NCBI RefSeq assembly: GCF_000378465.1
Contig: NZ_KB899923.1
Location: 49,288-113,287 of the forward strand
Origin: Elioraea tepidiphila DSM 17972
Lineage (GTDB): Bacteria > Pseudomonadota > Alphaproteobacteria > Acetobacterales > Acetobacteraceae
Length of the DNA stretch: 64,000 nucleotides
Direction of reading: 5' to 3'
Positions within the stretch are counted from its first letter, which is position 1; every line of letters starts with the position of its first letter. The notes beneath the pieces are model-generated. The model was not told the DNA's origin and did not search any database. It was given only the letters and a program-made list of their open reading frames with translations. Position numbers and translations under genes: made by a program. Below, in pieces: positions 1 through 11,573 of this stretch.

Positions 1-54
1 AGCTTCGTCAACGGCGAGGTGGTGCACGTCAATGGCGGGCTCTACGTGGATTGA
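1..54 (+). CDS. C-terminal end of a short-chain dehydrogenase/reductase (partial)
   Basis: Only the last 17 codons and a TGA stop are inside the window. They read SFVNGEVVHVNGGLYVD, which is the usual end of SDR proteins of the FabG/3-oxoacyl reductase type (a G..(I/V)xVNGG element followed by a short tail). Substrate cannot be told from this fragment. The gene starts upstream of the window. It converges on the minus-strand J-domain gene, with three bases between the two stops. Confidence 0.75.
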   Translation, partial: SFVNGEVVHVNGGLYVD

Positions 55-57
55 GCG

Positions 58-843
58 TCACAGCCCGCGCTCGCGCTTGATGCGCGTCCAGGCATTGTTG
101 ATCTGCGCCACCCGTCTGGTCGCGTGCTCGATGAAGCGCGGCGGCACGTTCCGCGAGGCGAGCGTATCCGGGTGATTCTCGCGCATGAGCTGCCGCCAGG
201 CCGCGCGTACCTCCTCGTCCGACGCGGTGCGCGCCACGCCGAGGACCTCGTAGGGGTCGGGCTCGTCCGGCTGCGGCCGCGCCGATCCGCCGGAGCGCGC
301 GCGCTCCCGCTCGCGCTCGCTCATGCCCAGCCGCCGCGCGACTTCGTCGATGAAGCGGCGCTCGGCCGCGTTGATCGGCCCGTCCGCGAGCGCGATCTGA
401 TGCAGGCTCGCGAGCACATCCTCGAGCACGGTGCGGTTGTCGGCGAAGGCTTCCGCCAGCTTGTCGGCGAAGGGCTCGAACCCGTCCGCACTCTGCCGCG
501 CGCCATCCCACAGCTTGCCGATGTCCTTCGCCGCCTCGGACGGGAAGCGGAACATGCGCTTGAAGGCGTCGATCTCGGACCGCTTCACCGGCCCGTCCGC
601 CTTGGCGAGCTTGGCGGCAAGCGCCACCACCGAGATCGAGAACACCGTCTCGCGGCTGCCCATCATCTGCGCGAGTTCGGCCATGCGCAGCGGGTCGGGC
701 TTGCCCAGCAGATCGGCGGCGGCGCCGGCCGGGCCGCCCTTGGTGTCGGCGGCATGGCCGAGGGCGGCGCCGAGCACGGCGCCGAGCGGTCCGCCCATGG
801 CGAACCCCGCCACCCCGCCGAGGATCTTGCCCCAGATGCTCAA
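58..843 (-). CDS. TerB-like / J-domain co-chaperone (DjlA-type)
   Basis: A 261-residue protein in three parts. The first 30 residues are a Gly/Ala-rich hydrophobic segment ([21 protein letters not shown]) that looks like a membrane-inserting stretch. A TerB-like helical domain follows (about residues 60-175, with the [13 protein letters not shown] and [11 protein letters not shown] repeats typical of that fold). The C-terminal 65 residues are a J-domain with an intact HPD motif (ENHPD), the signature that stimulates DnaK ATPase. The order membrane segment-TerB-J matches DjlA, a membrane-anchored DnaK co-chaperone. Function in this organism is inferred from family. It stands alone, convergent with the SDR gene. 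Confidence 0.85.
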   Translation of the reverse strand: MSIWGKILGGVAGFAMGGPLGAVLGAALGHAADTKGGPAGAAADLLGKPDPLRMAELAQMMGSRETVFSISVVALAAKLAKADGPVKRSEIDAFKRMFRFPSEAAKDIGKLWDGARQSADGFEPFADKLAEAFADNRTVLEDVLASLHQIALADGPINAAERRFIDEVARRLGMSERERERARSGGSARPQPDEPDPYEVLGVARTASDEEVRAAWRQLMRENHPDTLASRNVPPRFIEHATRRVAQINNAWTRIKRERGL

Positions 844-1001
844 GAACCGCCTGCCGTTCGCGTTCTGTCCCTGGCCGACGCTACCACGCGGCCCCCTGGC
901 CGGAAACGCACGGCGCCGGTATCGGGCCGAGACGTCACCACTTGATGAAGACGGCGGCGCGGGCTGCGCTATGCTGGCCGCGGATCAGAGGAGGGATCGG
1001 G

Positions 1002-1814
1002 ATGACAGTGATGACGCCGATCGCCACCGCGCGGCGCCGGGCCGAGACCGGGCTCGCCGCCCGGCAACTCGCGCGCGAGGGCTTCGCCGGCACTACCGCC
1101 GGCCTTGCGCCGGGCCATGTGCAGGGCAACCTCGCGATCCTGCCGCGCGACCAGGCCGCCGATTTCCTGCGCTTCTGCACCCTGAATCCGAAGCCCTGCC
1201 CCGTGATCGGCCTCTCCGAGCCGGGCGATCCGCGCATCCCCGCGCTCGGCGCGGATCTCGACATCCGCACCGACCTGCCGCGCTACCGGGTGTGGCGCGA
1301 CGGCGCGCTGGTCGAGGAGCCGACCGACATCACCGCCCATTGGCGCGATGACCTCGTCGCCTTCGTGATCGGCTGCTCGTTCAGCTTCGAGGAGGCGCTG
1401 CTCGCCGCCGGCGTGCCGCTCCGCCACATCGCCTGCGGGTGCAACGTCGCGATGTGGCGCACCTCGATCGCCTGCGCACCGGCCGGCCCCTTCGCCGGGC
1501 CGATGGTGGTGTCGATGCGCCCGCTGCGCGCGGCGGATGCGATCCGGGCGATCCAGATCACCTCGCGTTTCCCGGCCGTCCACGGCGCGCCGGTGCATCT
1601 CGGCGACCCGAGCCTGATCGGCATCGACGACATCACGCGGCCCCACTACGGCGACGCCGTTCCGGTGGAGGCGGACGAGCTGCCGGTGTTCTGGGCCTGC
1701 GGGGTCACGCCCCAGGCGGCGATCGTCGCCTCGCGCGTGCCCTTCGCGATCACCCACGCGCCCGGCTCGATGCTGGTGACCGACCTCCTGAACGCCCAGC
1801 TCGCGGCGCTCTGA
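1002..1814 (+). CDS. D-glutamate cyclase-like / putative hydro-lyase (DUF1445 family)
   Basis: A 270-residue member of the DUF1445 (UPF0317 hydro-lyase) family. Diagnostic stretches are [49 protein letters not shown] and [12 protein letters not shown]. The same domain forms the catalytic part of vertebrate D-glutamate cyclase, which converts D-glutamate to 5-oxo-D-proline. The chosen ATG follows a strong Shine-Dalgarno (GAGGAGGG around 988-995); an in-frame ATG 60 bp upstream lacks one. A fused 5-oxoprolinase starts 71 bp downstream on the same strand, which supports a role in 5-oxoproline or D-amino-acid metabolism. Enzymatic activity of bacterial members is still mostly inferred. Confidence 0.85.
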   Translation: MTVMTPIATARRRAETGLAARQLAREGFAGTTAGLAPGHVQGNLAILPRDQAADFLRFCTLNPKPCPVIGLSEPGDPRIPALGADLDIRTDLPRYRVWRDGALVEEPTDITAHWRDDLVAFVIGCSFSFEEALLAAGVPLRHIACGCNVAMWRTSIACAPAGPFAGPMVVSMRPLRAADAIRAIQITSRFPAVHGAPVHLGDPSLIGIDDITRPHYGDAVPVEADELPVFWACGVTPQAAIVASRVPFAITHAPGSMLVTDLLNAQLAAL

Positions 1815-1885
1815 GGCGCCGTGTTGTCGATTCAGCGGGGCTGGCCGATCCTCGCCGGATCAATCCCCGTGGCGGTGCCATCAGC

Positions 1886-4800
1886 ATGACCTGGCAGTTC
1901 TGGATCGATCGCGGCGGCACCTTCACCGACATCGTCGCCCGCGCGCCCGACGGCACGCTCTCGGCGCACAAGCTGCTGTCGGAGAATCCCGGCCGCTATC
2001 GCGACGCCGCGGTCGCCGGCATCCGCCAGGTGCTGGGCCTCGCGCCCGACGCGCCGATCCCGCCGGGGCTGGTCGAGGCGGTGAAGATGGGCACCACGGT
2101 CGCGACCAACGCGCTCCTGGAACGCAAGGGCGAGCGCACGCTGCTGCTGGTCAATCGCGGCTTCGCCGACGGCTTGCGCATCGGCTATCAGACGCGGCCG
2201 CGCCTGTTCGATCTCGCGATCACCCTGCCGGAACTCCTCTACGAGCGCGTGGTCGAGATCCCCGGCCGTGTCTTGGTGGACGGGACGGAGATCGAGTCGC
2301 TCGATGAGGCGGCCGCGCGCGCGGCCCTGCAGGCGGCCCATGACGACGGCATCCGCGCGGTCGCGATCGTGCTGATGCACGCCTGGAAGTTCCCCGATCA
2401 CGAGGCGCGGCTCGCCGCGCTCGCGCGCGCGATCGGGTTCCCGCAGGTCTCCGCGAGCCACCAGGTGAGCCCGCTGATCAAGTGGGTCGGCCGCGGCGAC
2501 ACCACGGTGGTGGACGCCTATCTCTCGCCGATCCTGCGTCGCTATGTCCGCCAGGTGGAGGAGGAGCTCGGCGACACGCCGCTCTACTTCATGCAGTCGA
2601 ACGGCGGGCTCGCGCGCGCCGATGCCTTCCAGGGCAAGGACGCGATCCTGTCGGGCCCCGCCGGCGGCATCGTCGGAGCCGCGCGCACCGCCGGCATGGC
2701 CGGGTTCGACCGCATCATCGGCTTCGACATGGGCGGCACCTCGACGGATGTGGCGCTCTACGACGACGGCTTCGAGCGCGCCTACGAGACCCTGGTCGCG
2801 GGCGTGCGCATCCGCGCGCCGATGATGGCGATCAACACGGTCGCGGCGGGCGGCGGCTCGATCCTGCATTTCGACGGCGCGCGCTTCCGCGTGGGCCCCG
2901 ACAGCGCGGGCGCCAATCCGGGCCCGGCCTCCTACCGCCGCGGCGGGCCGCTGACGGTCACCGATGCCAATGTCTGCGTCGGCAAGATCCAGCCGCGGCA
3001 CTTCCCCGCGATCTTCGGCCCCTCGGGCGACAAGCCGCTGGACGAGGCGATCGTGCGCGAGGGGTTCCTCGCGCTCGCCGCCCGGATCGCGCGCGACACC
3101 GACACGCCGCTCAAGGACCCGCGCGAGGTCGCCGAGGGCTTCCTGAAGATCGCCGTCGCCAACATGGCGAACGCGATCAAGCAGGTGAGCATCCAGAAGG
3201 GCCGCGACCCGAAGCACTTTGCCTTGCAGTGCTTCGGCGGCGCGGGCGGCCAGCACGCCTGTCTGGTCGCCGACGAGCTCGGCATGGAGACCGTGTTCAT
3301 CCATCCCTTCGCGGGTGTGCTCTCGGCCTATGGCATGGGGCTTGCTGCGCAGTCGGCGATGCGCGAGGCCGCGGTCGAGGTCACGCTCGGCGCGGACGCC
3401 TTGCCGGGGCTGAAGGCGCGGCTCGACGCGCTCGCCGACGAGGCGAAGGATGCGCTGGAGGCGCAGGGCGCGGCGCGCGAGACGATCGCGGTCGCGCGCA
3501 CGCTGCACATCCGCTACGCCGGCACCGACACGCCGCTGGAAGTGCCGTTCGGCGAGCTTCGCGGCATCGTCGCGGCGTTCACGGAGGCGCACCGCGCGCG
3601 GTTCGGCTTCGCGACCCCCGAGCGCGACCTGATCGTCGAGGCGGTGGCGGTCGAGGCGACCGCCCCGGGCGAGGCGGTGCACGAGGCGCGGCTTGCCGCG
3701 CGTACCGACAGCGCGCCCGAGGCGATCGACCACGTCTCGCTCTTCTCGGGCGGAAGCGCGCATGAGGCGCCCGTGTTCGACCGCGACGCGCTGCTCGCCG
3801 GCGACCGCATCCTCGGCCCGGCGTTGATCCGCGAGGCGAACGCGACGACCGTGGTCGAGCCCGGCTGGGCGGCCGAAGTCACGGCGTCCAACCACCTGAT
3901 CCTGCGCCGCGCCACCCCGCGGCCCGCGCGCGTCGCGATCGGCACCGAGGCGCGCGAGGGGGGCGCCGATCCGGTGATGCTCGAACTGTTCAACAACCTG
4001 TTCATGTCGATCGCCGAGCAGACCGGTGCGGTGCTGCAGAACACGGCCCAGTCCGTGAACATCAAGGAGCGGCTCGACTTCTCCTGCGCCCTGTTCGACG
4101 CCGCGGGCGGGCTGATCGCCAATGCGCCGCACATCCCGGTGCATCTCGGCGCGATGGGCGAGTCCGTGCGCACGGTGATCCGCTCGCGCGGGGCCACACT
4201 CCGGCCGGGCGACGTTGTGGCGCTGAACAATCCCTACAACGGCGGCACGCACCTGCCCGACATCACCGTGATCACGCCGGTGTTCGACGAGCAGGGGCGC
4301 GAGATCCTGTTCTTCGTCGGCAGCCGCGGCCACCACGCCGATGTCGGCGGCATCACGCCGGGCTCGATGCCGCCGCTCTCGCGCACGCTCGAGGAGGAGG
4401 GCGTGCTGGTCGACGACTTCCTGCTGGTCGAGGGCGGGCGATTCCGCGAGACCGAGTTCCGCGCGCTGCTGACGGGCGCCCGCTATCCAGCGCGCAGCCC
4501 CGACGTGAACGTCGCCGACATCCGCGCGCAGGTGGCGGCGAACGAGAAGGGCGTGCAGGAGCTGCGCCGCATCGTGCGCCAGTTCGGCCTCGCCACCGTG
4601 CAGCGCTACATGCGCCACGTCATGGACAATGCCGAGGAGTCGGTCCGGCGCGTGATCGGCCGGCTGAAGGACGGCAGCTTCGACTACCGCATGGACAACG
4701 GCGATCTGCTGCGCGTGGCGGTGCGTGTCGACCACGCCGCACGCAGCGCCACGATCGACTTCACCGGCACGGCTGCGCAACGGAACGACAACTTCAACGC

Positions 4801-5497
4801 CCCGCCCGCGGTCACCCGTGCGGCCGTTCTCTATTGCTTCCGCTGCCTGGTCGGCGAGGACATCCCGCTGAACGACGGCTGCCTCAAGCCGATCACCATC
4901 GTGATGCCGGAGGGGTCGTTCCTCTCGCCCAGACCGCCGGCGGCGGTGGTGGCCGGCAATGTCGAGGTCAGCCAGGCGGTGACCAACGCGCTGTTCGGCG
5001 CGCTCGGTGCGATCGCCTGTTCCCAGGCGACCATGAACAACTTCACCTTCGGCGACGGGCGGTTCCAGTACTACGAGACGATCTGCGGCGGCACCGGCGC
5101 CGGGCCCGGCTTCCACGGCACCTCGGCAGTGCAGACGCACATGACCAATACGCGCATGACCGATCCGGAGGTGTTCGAACTCCGCTACCCGGTGGTGCTG
5201 GAGCGGTTCGCGATCCGTCGCGGCTCCGGCGGGGCCGGAAGGTGGCGCGGCGGCGACGGCGCGGTGCGGCGGGTGCGCTTCCTCGCGCCGATGACGGGCG
5301 TCATCCTCGCGAGCCGACGGAACGTTCCGCCCTTCGGGCTCGCCGGCGGTGCGGATGGCGCGGCGGGCCGGCAGTGGGTCGAGCGGGCCGGCGGCGGGAT
5401 CACGCCGCTCACCGGCACCGACAGCGCGGAGCTGGCGCCCGGCGACGTGTTCGTGATCGAGACGCCGGGTGGCGGGGGGTATGGCGCGCCACCCTGA
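1886..5497 (+). CDS. 5-oxoprolinase / hydantoinase, HyuA-HyuB fusion
   Basis: A 1203-residue protein with both hydantoinase/oxoprolinase halves in one chain. The HyuA-like half carries the N-terminal phosphate-binding motif ([12 protein letters not shown], near residue 6) and a second ATPase motif ([14 protein letters not shown]). The HyuB-like half begins near residue 697 ([18 protein letters not shown]) and includes the [10 protein letters not shown] and [11 protein letters not shown] blocks. The length matches single-chain ATP-dependent 5-oxoprolinases (about 1200-1290 aa), which open 5-oxo-L-proline to glutamate. N-methylhydantoinase-type activity is possible, but those enzymes are usually split. 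The ATG is placed at the family N-terminus; the open frame extends further upstream without homology. The gene upstream is D-glutamate cyclase-like. Confidence 0.9.
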   Translation: MTWQFWIDRGGTFTDIVARAPDGTLSAHKLLSENPGRYRDAAVAGIRQVLGLAPDAPIPPGLVEAVKMGTTVATNALLERKGERTLLLVNRGFADGLRIGYQTRPRLFDLAITLPELLYERVVEIPGRVLVDGTEIESLDEAAARAALQAAHDDGIRAVAIVLMHAWKFPDHEARLAALARAIGFPQVSASHQVSPLIKWVGRGDTTVVDAYLSPILRRYVRQVEEELGDTPLYFMQSNGGLARADAFQGKDAILSGPAGGIVGAARTAGMAGFDRIIGFDMGGTSTDVALYDDGFERAYETLVAGVRIRAPMMAINTVAAGGGSILHFDGARFRVGPDSAGANPGPASYRRGGPLTVTDANVCVGKIQPRHFPAIFGPSGDKPLDEAIVREGFLALAARIARDTDTPLKDPREVAEGFLKIAVANMANAIKQVSIQKGRDPKHFALQCFGGAGGQHACLVADELGMETVFIHPFAGVLSAYGMGLAAQSAMREAAVEVTLGADALPGLKARLDALADEAKDALEAQGAARETIAVARTLHIRYAGTDTPLEVPFGELRGIVAAFTEAHRARFGFATPERDLIVEAVAVEATAPGEAVHEARLAARTDSAPEAIDHVSLFSGGSAHEAPVFDRDALLAGDRILGPALIREANATTVVEPGWAAEVTASNHLILRRATPRPARVAIGTEAREGGADPVMLELFNNLFMSIAEQTGAVLQNTAQSVNIKERLDFSCALFDAAGGLIANAPHIPVHLGAMGESVRTVIRSRGATLRPGDVVALNNPYNGGTHLPDITVITPVFDEQGREILFFVGSRGHHADVGGITPGSMPPLSRTLEEEGVLVDDFLLVEGGRFRETEFRALLTGARYPARSPDVNVADIRAQVAANEKGVQELRRIVRQFGLATVQRYMRHVMDNAEESVRRVIGRLKDGSFDYRMDNGDLLRVAVRVDHAARSATIDFTGTAAQRNDNFNAPPAVTRAAVLYCFRCLVGEDIPLNDGCLKPITIVMPEGSFLSPRPPAAVVAGNVEVSQAVTNALFGALGAIACSQATMNNFTFGDGRFQYYETICGGTGAGPGFHGTSAVQTHMTNTRMTDPEVFELRYPVVLERFAIRRGSGGAGRWRGGDGAVRRVRFLAPMTGVILASRRNVPPFGLAGGADGAAGRQWVERAGGGITPLTGTDSAELAPGDVFVIETPGGGGYGAPP

Positions 5498-5509
5498 CGC
5501 AACGCGCTT

Positions 5510-8458
5510 GTGGATAAGCCGCGCGTCTGGCAATCCCCGCGTGTGCGCCTGATTCTTCGCTCCACCCTCTGGCTGCTCGCATTCCTGGCCGCGGCCGCGG
5601 TGCTGGCAGCGTGGCTGGTGCCGCGCCACCTCGACTGGACCGAGTACCGCGCGGAGCTTCAGCGCCTCGGCGAGGCGCGACTGGGGCGCGAAGTGCGCAT
5701 CGACGGCGCTTTCGCGCTCGAGATGCTGCCGCAGCCGCGGCTGACGGCGCGCGGCGTCTCGATCGGCGACGCGGGCGACGGGTTCAGCGGCTCGGCGCAG
5801 GAGATCCGGCTCGGGCTCGCCCTCGCGCCGCTCTTGAGCGGGCGGGTGGTCGTGACCGACCTGACGCTCGTCTCGCCGCGGCTGACGCTGGCCGGGCTGC
5901 CCGCGCCGCTCTGGGAGGTGGCGGGACGGCCGACGCCGCTCTTCGCCCGTGCCGAGGTCCGGCTCGAGAACGGCGAGGTGACGGTCGGGGCCATGCGCCT
6001 CGCCGGGGTGAACGCGCGTCTGACATCCGTCGCCGCGGGCGGTCCCTATGTCGCCGAGGGCCGGTTCGACTTCGCCTCCCGCCCGGTCGATTTCTCGGTC
6101 GGGCTCGGCCAGCCGGGCTTCGACGGTGCGGCGACGCTGGAGGCGACGCTCGCGACCCGCGGCGCGCGTCTCGCCGCCACGGGCATTGCCTGGCACGGCG
6201 GATTTGCGTTCTCCGGAACGATCCGCGCCGAGGGCACCGATCTCTCCGCGCTGCTGCCGGGACCGGCGCTGCCGTTCCAGGCCGAGGCGCGCGTCTCCGC
6301 CGAGGGCGGGGCGGCGACCGCGGATCAGCTCGACCTGCGCATCGGCGAGTCGCGCCTGACCGGAGCGGCCTCGCTCCGGCTCGATACCGCGCCGCGCCTG
6401 GACGTGGCGCTCGCCGCCGTGCGGCTCGACCTCAATCCCTGGGTGCGGCCGGCGCGCGGTCTCATCGCCGCGCCGCCGCTGCCGATCGGGCTCGATCTGT
6501 CGGTCGAGGCGGCGAGCCTGTTCGGCGGCACCCTGCGCACGCTGCGCGTGGCCGCCGTGGTCGCGGACGGGCAGATCGCGGTGAACGAGGCGACGGCGCT
6601 GCTGCCGGGCGGCGCCGAACTCAAGGTCGGCGGCAGCGTGTCGAGCAACGAGAAGGGCCCCCGCTTCGACGGCCTCGCGGATCTCGATGCCCCCGACCTG
6701 CGCGAGCTGCTTGCCTGGCTCGATGCGACGCCGGGCTGGGCCGGCCCCGCGGTCCTGCGCGCGCTTCGCCTCTCCGGCAGCATGGTCGCCGAGCCCGGGC
6801 ACCTCAGGGTGGAGGCGGCCGACGGAACGACGCTCGACGGGACGAGCCTCGCCGGCACGCTGACGCTGCGGACCGACGCCGCGCGCCCTTCGCTCACGGC
6901 CGATCTCCGGATCGATCGTCTGGACCCCCAGCTCTGGCTCGCCGGCCGCCTGCCCACCCCCGACAGCCAGGCGCTCACCGCGCTGGATCTCGCGCTGCGG
7001 CTCGAGATCGGCGTGCTGCCGATCGGCAACCTGACTGCGCGCGACGTCGCACTGGACGGCACGCTCGAAGCGGGGCGGGCGACGATCCGGCGGCTCGCGA
7101 TCGGCGATATCGCCGGCGGCCGGCTTGCCGCCTCGGGTGCGGGCAGCCTGGGTGCGCAGCCCCGGCTGACCGCGCTCGATCTGTCCTTCGCGGGCACGGA
7201 TGTCGCGGGGCTCGTGCCCATCGTGCCCTGGCATGTGGTGGCCGCCGCACGGCCGATGTGGCTCGGCGGCTATACCCTGCGCGCCAATGCCAGGGCCGAG
7301 GGCGAGGCGCTGGCGATCACCGCGCTGGTCGAGGCGATGGACGCGCGGCTTGAGGCCACGGGCACGGCGGATGCCGATCTCGGCCGGGTGAACGGACGCG
7401 TCGCGCTGCGCCATCCGGGGGCGCCGCGGCTGTTGCAGGCGCTCGGCCTTGCCGACCCGGCCGGCTGGCTCGGCGAGGGATCCTTGACGCTGGTCGCCGA
7501 GGCGAGCACGCAGCGCACCGGGGGCGGCCGGCGGGTTGCCGTGCGGGCGAGCGAACTCGGCATGGGTGCGCTGCGCGCCCAGTTCTCCGGCGAGGTCGCG
7601 ATCGACGGCGATGCGCGCCGCGCGGCGTTGACGATCGAGGCCGAGACCCTGCCCTTGCCCGGGATCGATCTCAGCGACCCGTCGCTGCTGCCGCAGGCGA
7701 TCCTGCCCGGCTGGACCGCGGCGGTGGTGCTCCGCGCGGGCGCGCTCCAGCTCGGCGGCGCGCCGGCGCTGTCGCGCGTCGATGCGGCGGTCGAGCTCGC
7801 CGACGGTGTCGTCTCGATGAGCCGGTTCTCCGGCGCGCTCGGCGGCGGCACGATCCAGGGGACGCTGAGGCTCGATCCGGTCGACGGCGTGCTCGTGGCC
7901 GAGACCACGGTCGTCGATGCCGTGCTCGCCGGACCGCTGTTCGGGCTGGCCTATGATCTCGGCGGCGGGCAGGTGAGCGGCGAGGCGCGGCTTCAGGCGA
8001 TCGGGCGCAGCCCCTTGACGATGCTCGCCTCGCTCTCGGGCGAGGGGCGGCTGACGGCGAGCGAAGGCGTGTTCGTCGGGTTCGATCTCGGTCAAGTGGC
8101 CCACGCGTTGCAGGCTCCGGTGCCGGTGGCCGAGGGCCTCGCCGCGCTGCGCACGGCCCTGATGGAGGGGGCGACCGAATTCGATCGGCTGGAGGCCCGG
8201 TTCACGGTCAATGACGGCGTGGTCTCGCTCGGTCAGTCGCAGCTCGCCTCCCCGGCGGGTACGGCGCAGATCCTGGGCGAGATCGACCTGCGCGGCGGCA
8301 CGCTCGATCTCGGCATCACCTTCGCCCCGCTCGGCGCCGAGCCGCTGCCGCGCATCGCCCTGCGCGCGGCCGGCACGTGGCAGGCGCCGCTGCGCGTCGC
8401 CGAGACGGCGGGCGCGGCCCGGTTCCTTGCCGAGCGGGCGGCTCAGCCGCGGCGCTGA
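5510..8458 (+). CDS. AsmA family protein (large envelope/lipid-transport type)
   Basis: A 982-residue protein with one N-terminal membrane helix (about residues 13-36, LRSTLWLLAFLAAAAVLAAWLV) followed by a long repetitive beta-rich region. The segment LGEARLGREVRIDG and the glycine-rich C-terminal part (LTASEGVFVGFDL..., then ILGEIDLRGGTLDLGITF) are typical of AsmA/YhdP-like proteins. These are inner-membrane-anchored periplasmic bridge-like proteins implicated in phospholipid transport to the outer membrane. The start is a GTG 12 bp after the oxoprolinase stop, so translation may be linked. The 3' end overlaps the convergent ribbon-helix-helix gene by 16 bp. The individual cargo is unknown. 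Confidence 0.85.
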   Translation: MDKPRVWQSPRVRLILRSTLWLLAFLAAAAVLAAWLVPRHLDWTEYRAELQRLGEARLGREVRIDGAFALEMLPQPRLTARGVSIGDAGDGFSGSAQEIRLGLALAPLLSGRVVVTDLTLVSPRLTLAGLPAPLWEVAGRPTPLFARAEVRLENGEVTVGAMRLAGVNARLTSVAAGGPYVAEGRFDFASRPVDFSVGLGQPGFDGAATLEATLATRGARLAATGIAWHGGFAFSGTIRAEGTDLSALLPGPALPFQAEARVSAEGGAATADQLDLRIGESRLTGAASLRLDTAPRLDVALAAVRLDLNPWVRPARGLIAAPPLPIGLDLSVEAASLFGGTLRTLRVAAVVADGQIAVNEATALLPGGAELKVGGSVSSNEKGPRFDGLADLDAPDLRELLAWLDATPGWAGPAVLRALRLSGSMVAEPGHLRVEAADGTTLDGTSLAGTLTLRTDAARPSLTADLRIDRLDPQLWLAGRLPTPDSQALTALDLALRLEIGVLPIGNLTARDVALDGTLEAGRATIRRLAIGDIAGGRLAASGAGSLGAQPRLTALDLSFAGTDVAGLVPIVPWHVVAAARPMWLGGYTLRANARAEGEALAITALVEAMDARLEATGTADADLGRVNGRVALRHPGAPRLLQALGLADPAGWLGEGSLTLVAEASTQRTGGGRRVAVRASELGMGALRAQFSGEVAIDGDARRAALTIEAETLPLPGIDLSDPSLLPQAILPGWTAAVVLRAGALQLGGAPALSRVDAAVELADGVVSMSRFSGALGGGTIQGTLRLDPVDGVLVAETTVVDAVLAGPLFGLAYDLGGGQVSGEARLQAIGRSPLTMLASLSGEGRLTASEGVFVGFDLGQVAHALQAPVPVAEGLAALRTALMEGATEFDRLEARFTVNDGVVSLGQSQLASPAGTAQILGEIDLRGGTLDLGITFAPLGAEPLPRIALRAAGTWQAPLRVAETAGAARFLAERAAQPRR

Positions 8459-8666
8459 GCCTCGGCGAGCGCGAACACCCGCAGCGCCGAAGACAGTGGG
8501 ATCGCGGGATCGGCGCGGCCTGCGTCGATCTCGGCGATCAGCGCGGCGAGGGCGAGCCCGCGACGTCTCGCGGCCGCTTCGAGCGCCGCCCAGAACGACG
8601 GCTCCAGGGCCACGGAGGTGCGGTGCCCCGCCAGGCTGACCGAGCGCTTCTCGAGATGCCGCGCGG

Positions 8667-8670
<4 letters not shown>
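8443..8670 (-). CDS. Ribbon-helix-helix DNA-binding domain protein (RHH_4 type)
   Basis: A 75-residue protein. The pattern KRSVSLAGHRTSVALEPSFWAALEAAARRRGLALAALIAEID is the stand-alone ribbon-helix-helix domain common in Acetobacteraceae and Rhodobacterales: a beta strand with TSVALEP, then two helices. It is probably a small dimeric DNA-binding protein, but no target is known. Its ATG overlaps the fumC stop (ATGA), so it is the last gene of the long minus-strand run. Its own 3' end overlaps the convergent AsmA gene by 16 bp. Confidence 0.8.
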
Positions 8671-10078
<1,408 letters not shown>

Positions 10079-10082
<4 letters not shown>

Positions 10083-11128
10083 GCAACGGTCTCCGGTGCG
10101 AGGCGGGTCGCGGCCCAGCGCGCGGCCTCGGCGACGACGGGGTCGGGATCCTGCGCAAGCTCCTGCGCGATCGCGCGCAGCGACGGATCGCCGCTGTTGC
10201 CGATCGCGATCAGCACGTTGCGCACGAAGCGGCTGCGCCCGCTGCGCTTGATCGGGCTGCCCGAGAAGAACGCCCGGAAGCCCGCATCGTCGAGGCGGGC
10301 GAGGGCGGCGAGCGGGGGTGCCTTGAGGTCGTCGCGCGCGTGCAGCTTCCCCTCGCGCGCGACCTGCGCGAACCGGTTCCACGGGCAGACCGCGAGGCAG
10401 TCGTCGCAGCCATAGATGCGATTGCCGAGCGCGGGCCGCAGCGCCTCCGGGATCGGCCCCGCGTGCTCGATGGTGAGATAGGAGATGCAGCGTGTGGCAT
10501 CGAGCTGGTAGGGCGCGGGGAAGGCGTCGGTCGGGCAGATCTCGAGGCAGCGGCGGCAGGAGCCGCAGCGGTCGGCGTGCGGCGGATCGGGTGCCAGATC
10601 GAGCGTGGTGTAGATCTCGCCGAGGAACAGCCACGAGCCGTGGCGGCGCGAGACGAGATTGGTGTGCTTGCCCTGCCAGCCGATGCCGGCCTGCGCGGCG
10701 AGCGGCTTCTCCATCACCGGCGCGGTGTCGACGAACACCTTCAGCCCGGCGCCGAACCGCGCGTGCAGGAAGTGGCCGAGCAGCTTGAGCCGCCCCTTCA
10801 CCACGTCGTGGTAGTCGCGGCCCCGCGCATAGACGCTGATCGTGCCGAGGTCGCGGCGCGCGAGCGTCGCCATCGGATCGCCGTCCGGCGCGTAGGACAT
10901 CCCCAGCGCGATCACGCTGACGGCCTCGGGCCAGAGCGCCCGCGGGTGCGCCCGCTCAGCGACGCGATCCGCCATCCAGCCCATCGTGCCGTGCCGCCCG
11001 GCGGCGAGGAATGCGTCGAGCCGGGCGCGCGCCTCGGGTGGCAGGCTGGCGCGGGTGAAGCCGACCGCGTCGAAGCCGAGACGGGCCGCCTCGGCGCGGA
11101 TGAGCGCCTTCGCGTCAGCCGCGGCCAC
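10079..11128 (-). CDS. queG: Epoxyqueuosine reductase
   Basis: A 349-residue protein. QueG reduces epoxyqueuosine to queuosine in tRNA, the last step of Q biosynthesis, using cobalamin and two [4Fe-4S] clusters. Cluster ligands are visible as [15 protein letters not shown] and [14 protein letters not shown]. The N-terminal half has the [12 protein letters not shown] and [17 protein letters not shown] blocks; the C-terminal 70 residues look like the short HEAT-like repeat of the family. The start is GTG, giving a 14 bp overlap with queF. It ends in an ATGA overlap with fumC. Together with queA, tgt and queF it forms the queuosine insertion and modification set. Confidence 0.95.
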
Positions 11129-11573
11129 GGTAGGGTGCGACCTCCTGGGGCGGAATCCACACGCCCTCGGGCGGCGCGCCCGTCTGCCAGAACACGTCGA
11201 TCGGCATGCCGCCGCGCGGATACCAGTAGCCGCCGATGCGCAGCCATCGGGGTGTCAGCAGATCGACCACGCGGCGCGCCACCATCAGCGTGCAGGCCTC
11301 GTGGAAGGCGCCGTGGTTGCGGAAGCTGGCGAGGAACAGCTTCAGCGACTTGCTCTCCACGATCCAAGCGTCGGGGATGTAGTCGAGCACGAGATGCGCG
11401 AAATCGGGCTGGCCCGTGAGGGGGCAGAGCGAGGTGAACTCGGGGCAGACGAAGCGCACAACGTAGGAAAGGCCGGGTTCGGGATTCGGCACGCGCTCGA
11501 TCACCGCCTCCGCGGGCGAGGCGGGGATGGTGCTCTTCCGGCCGAGCTGGGTCAGGCCCTCATAGCCCGTCAT
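11115..11573 (-). CDS. queF: NADPH-dependent preQ0 reductase (7-cyano-7-deazaguanine reductase)
   Basis: A 152-residue type I (unimodular, YkvM-like) QueF, which reduces preQ0 to preQ1 for the Tgt reaction. The catalytic cysteine lies in [13 protein letters not shown] (Cys50, with Asp57 seven residues on, the spacing of the family). The substrate/NADPH region [20 protein letters not shown] is intact. The ATG overlaps the tgt stop (ATGA); an upstream in-frame start would give an unsupported 7-residue extension (GAGRRR). Confidence 0.95.
   Translation of the reverse strand: MTGYEGLTQLGRKSTIPASPAEAVIERVPNPEPGLSYVVRFVCPEFTSLCPLTGQPDFAHLVLDYIPDAWIVESKSLKLFLASFRNHGAFHEACTLMVARRVVDLLTPRWLRIGGYWYPRGGMPIDVFWQTGAPPEGVWIPPQEVAPYRGRG

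Noticed and set aside
1439..1885. Longer N-terminus for the oxoprolinase (start at 1439)
   Set aside because: The extra 149 codons lie in another frame of the preceding DUF1445 gene, are Arg/Pro/Gly-rich and have no homology; the family N-terminus begins at 1886.
1832..8104. A 2090-codon open frame on the minus strand opposite the oxoprolinase and AsmA genes
   Set aside because: Its translation is a monotonous R/A/G/D/H mix typical of antisense frames in GC-rich DNA; the plus strand carries clear conserved proteins over the whole span.
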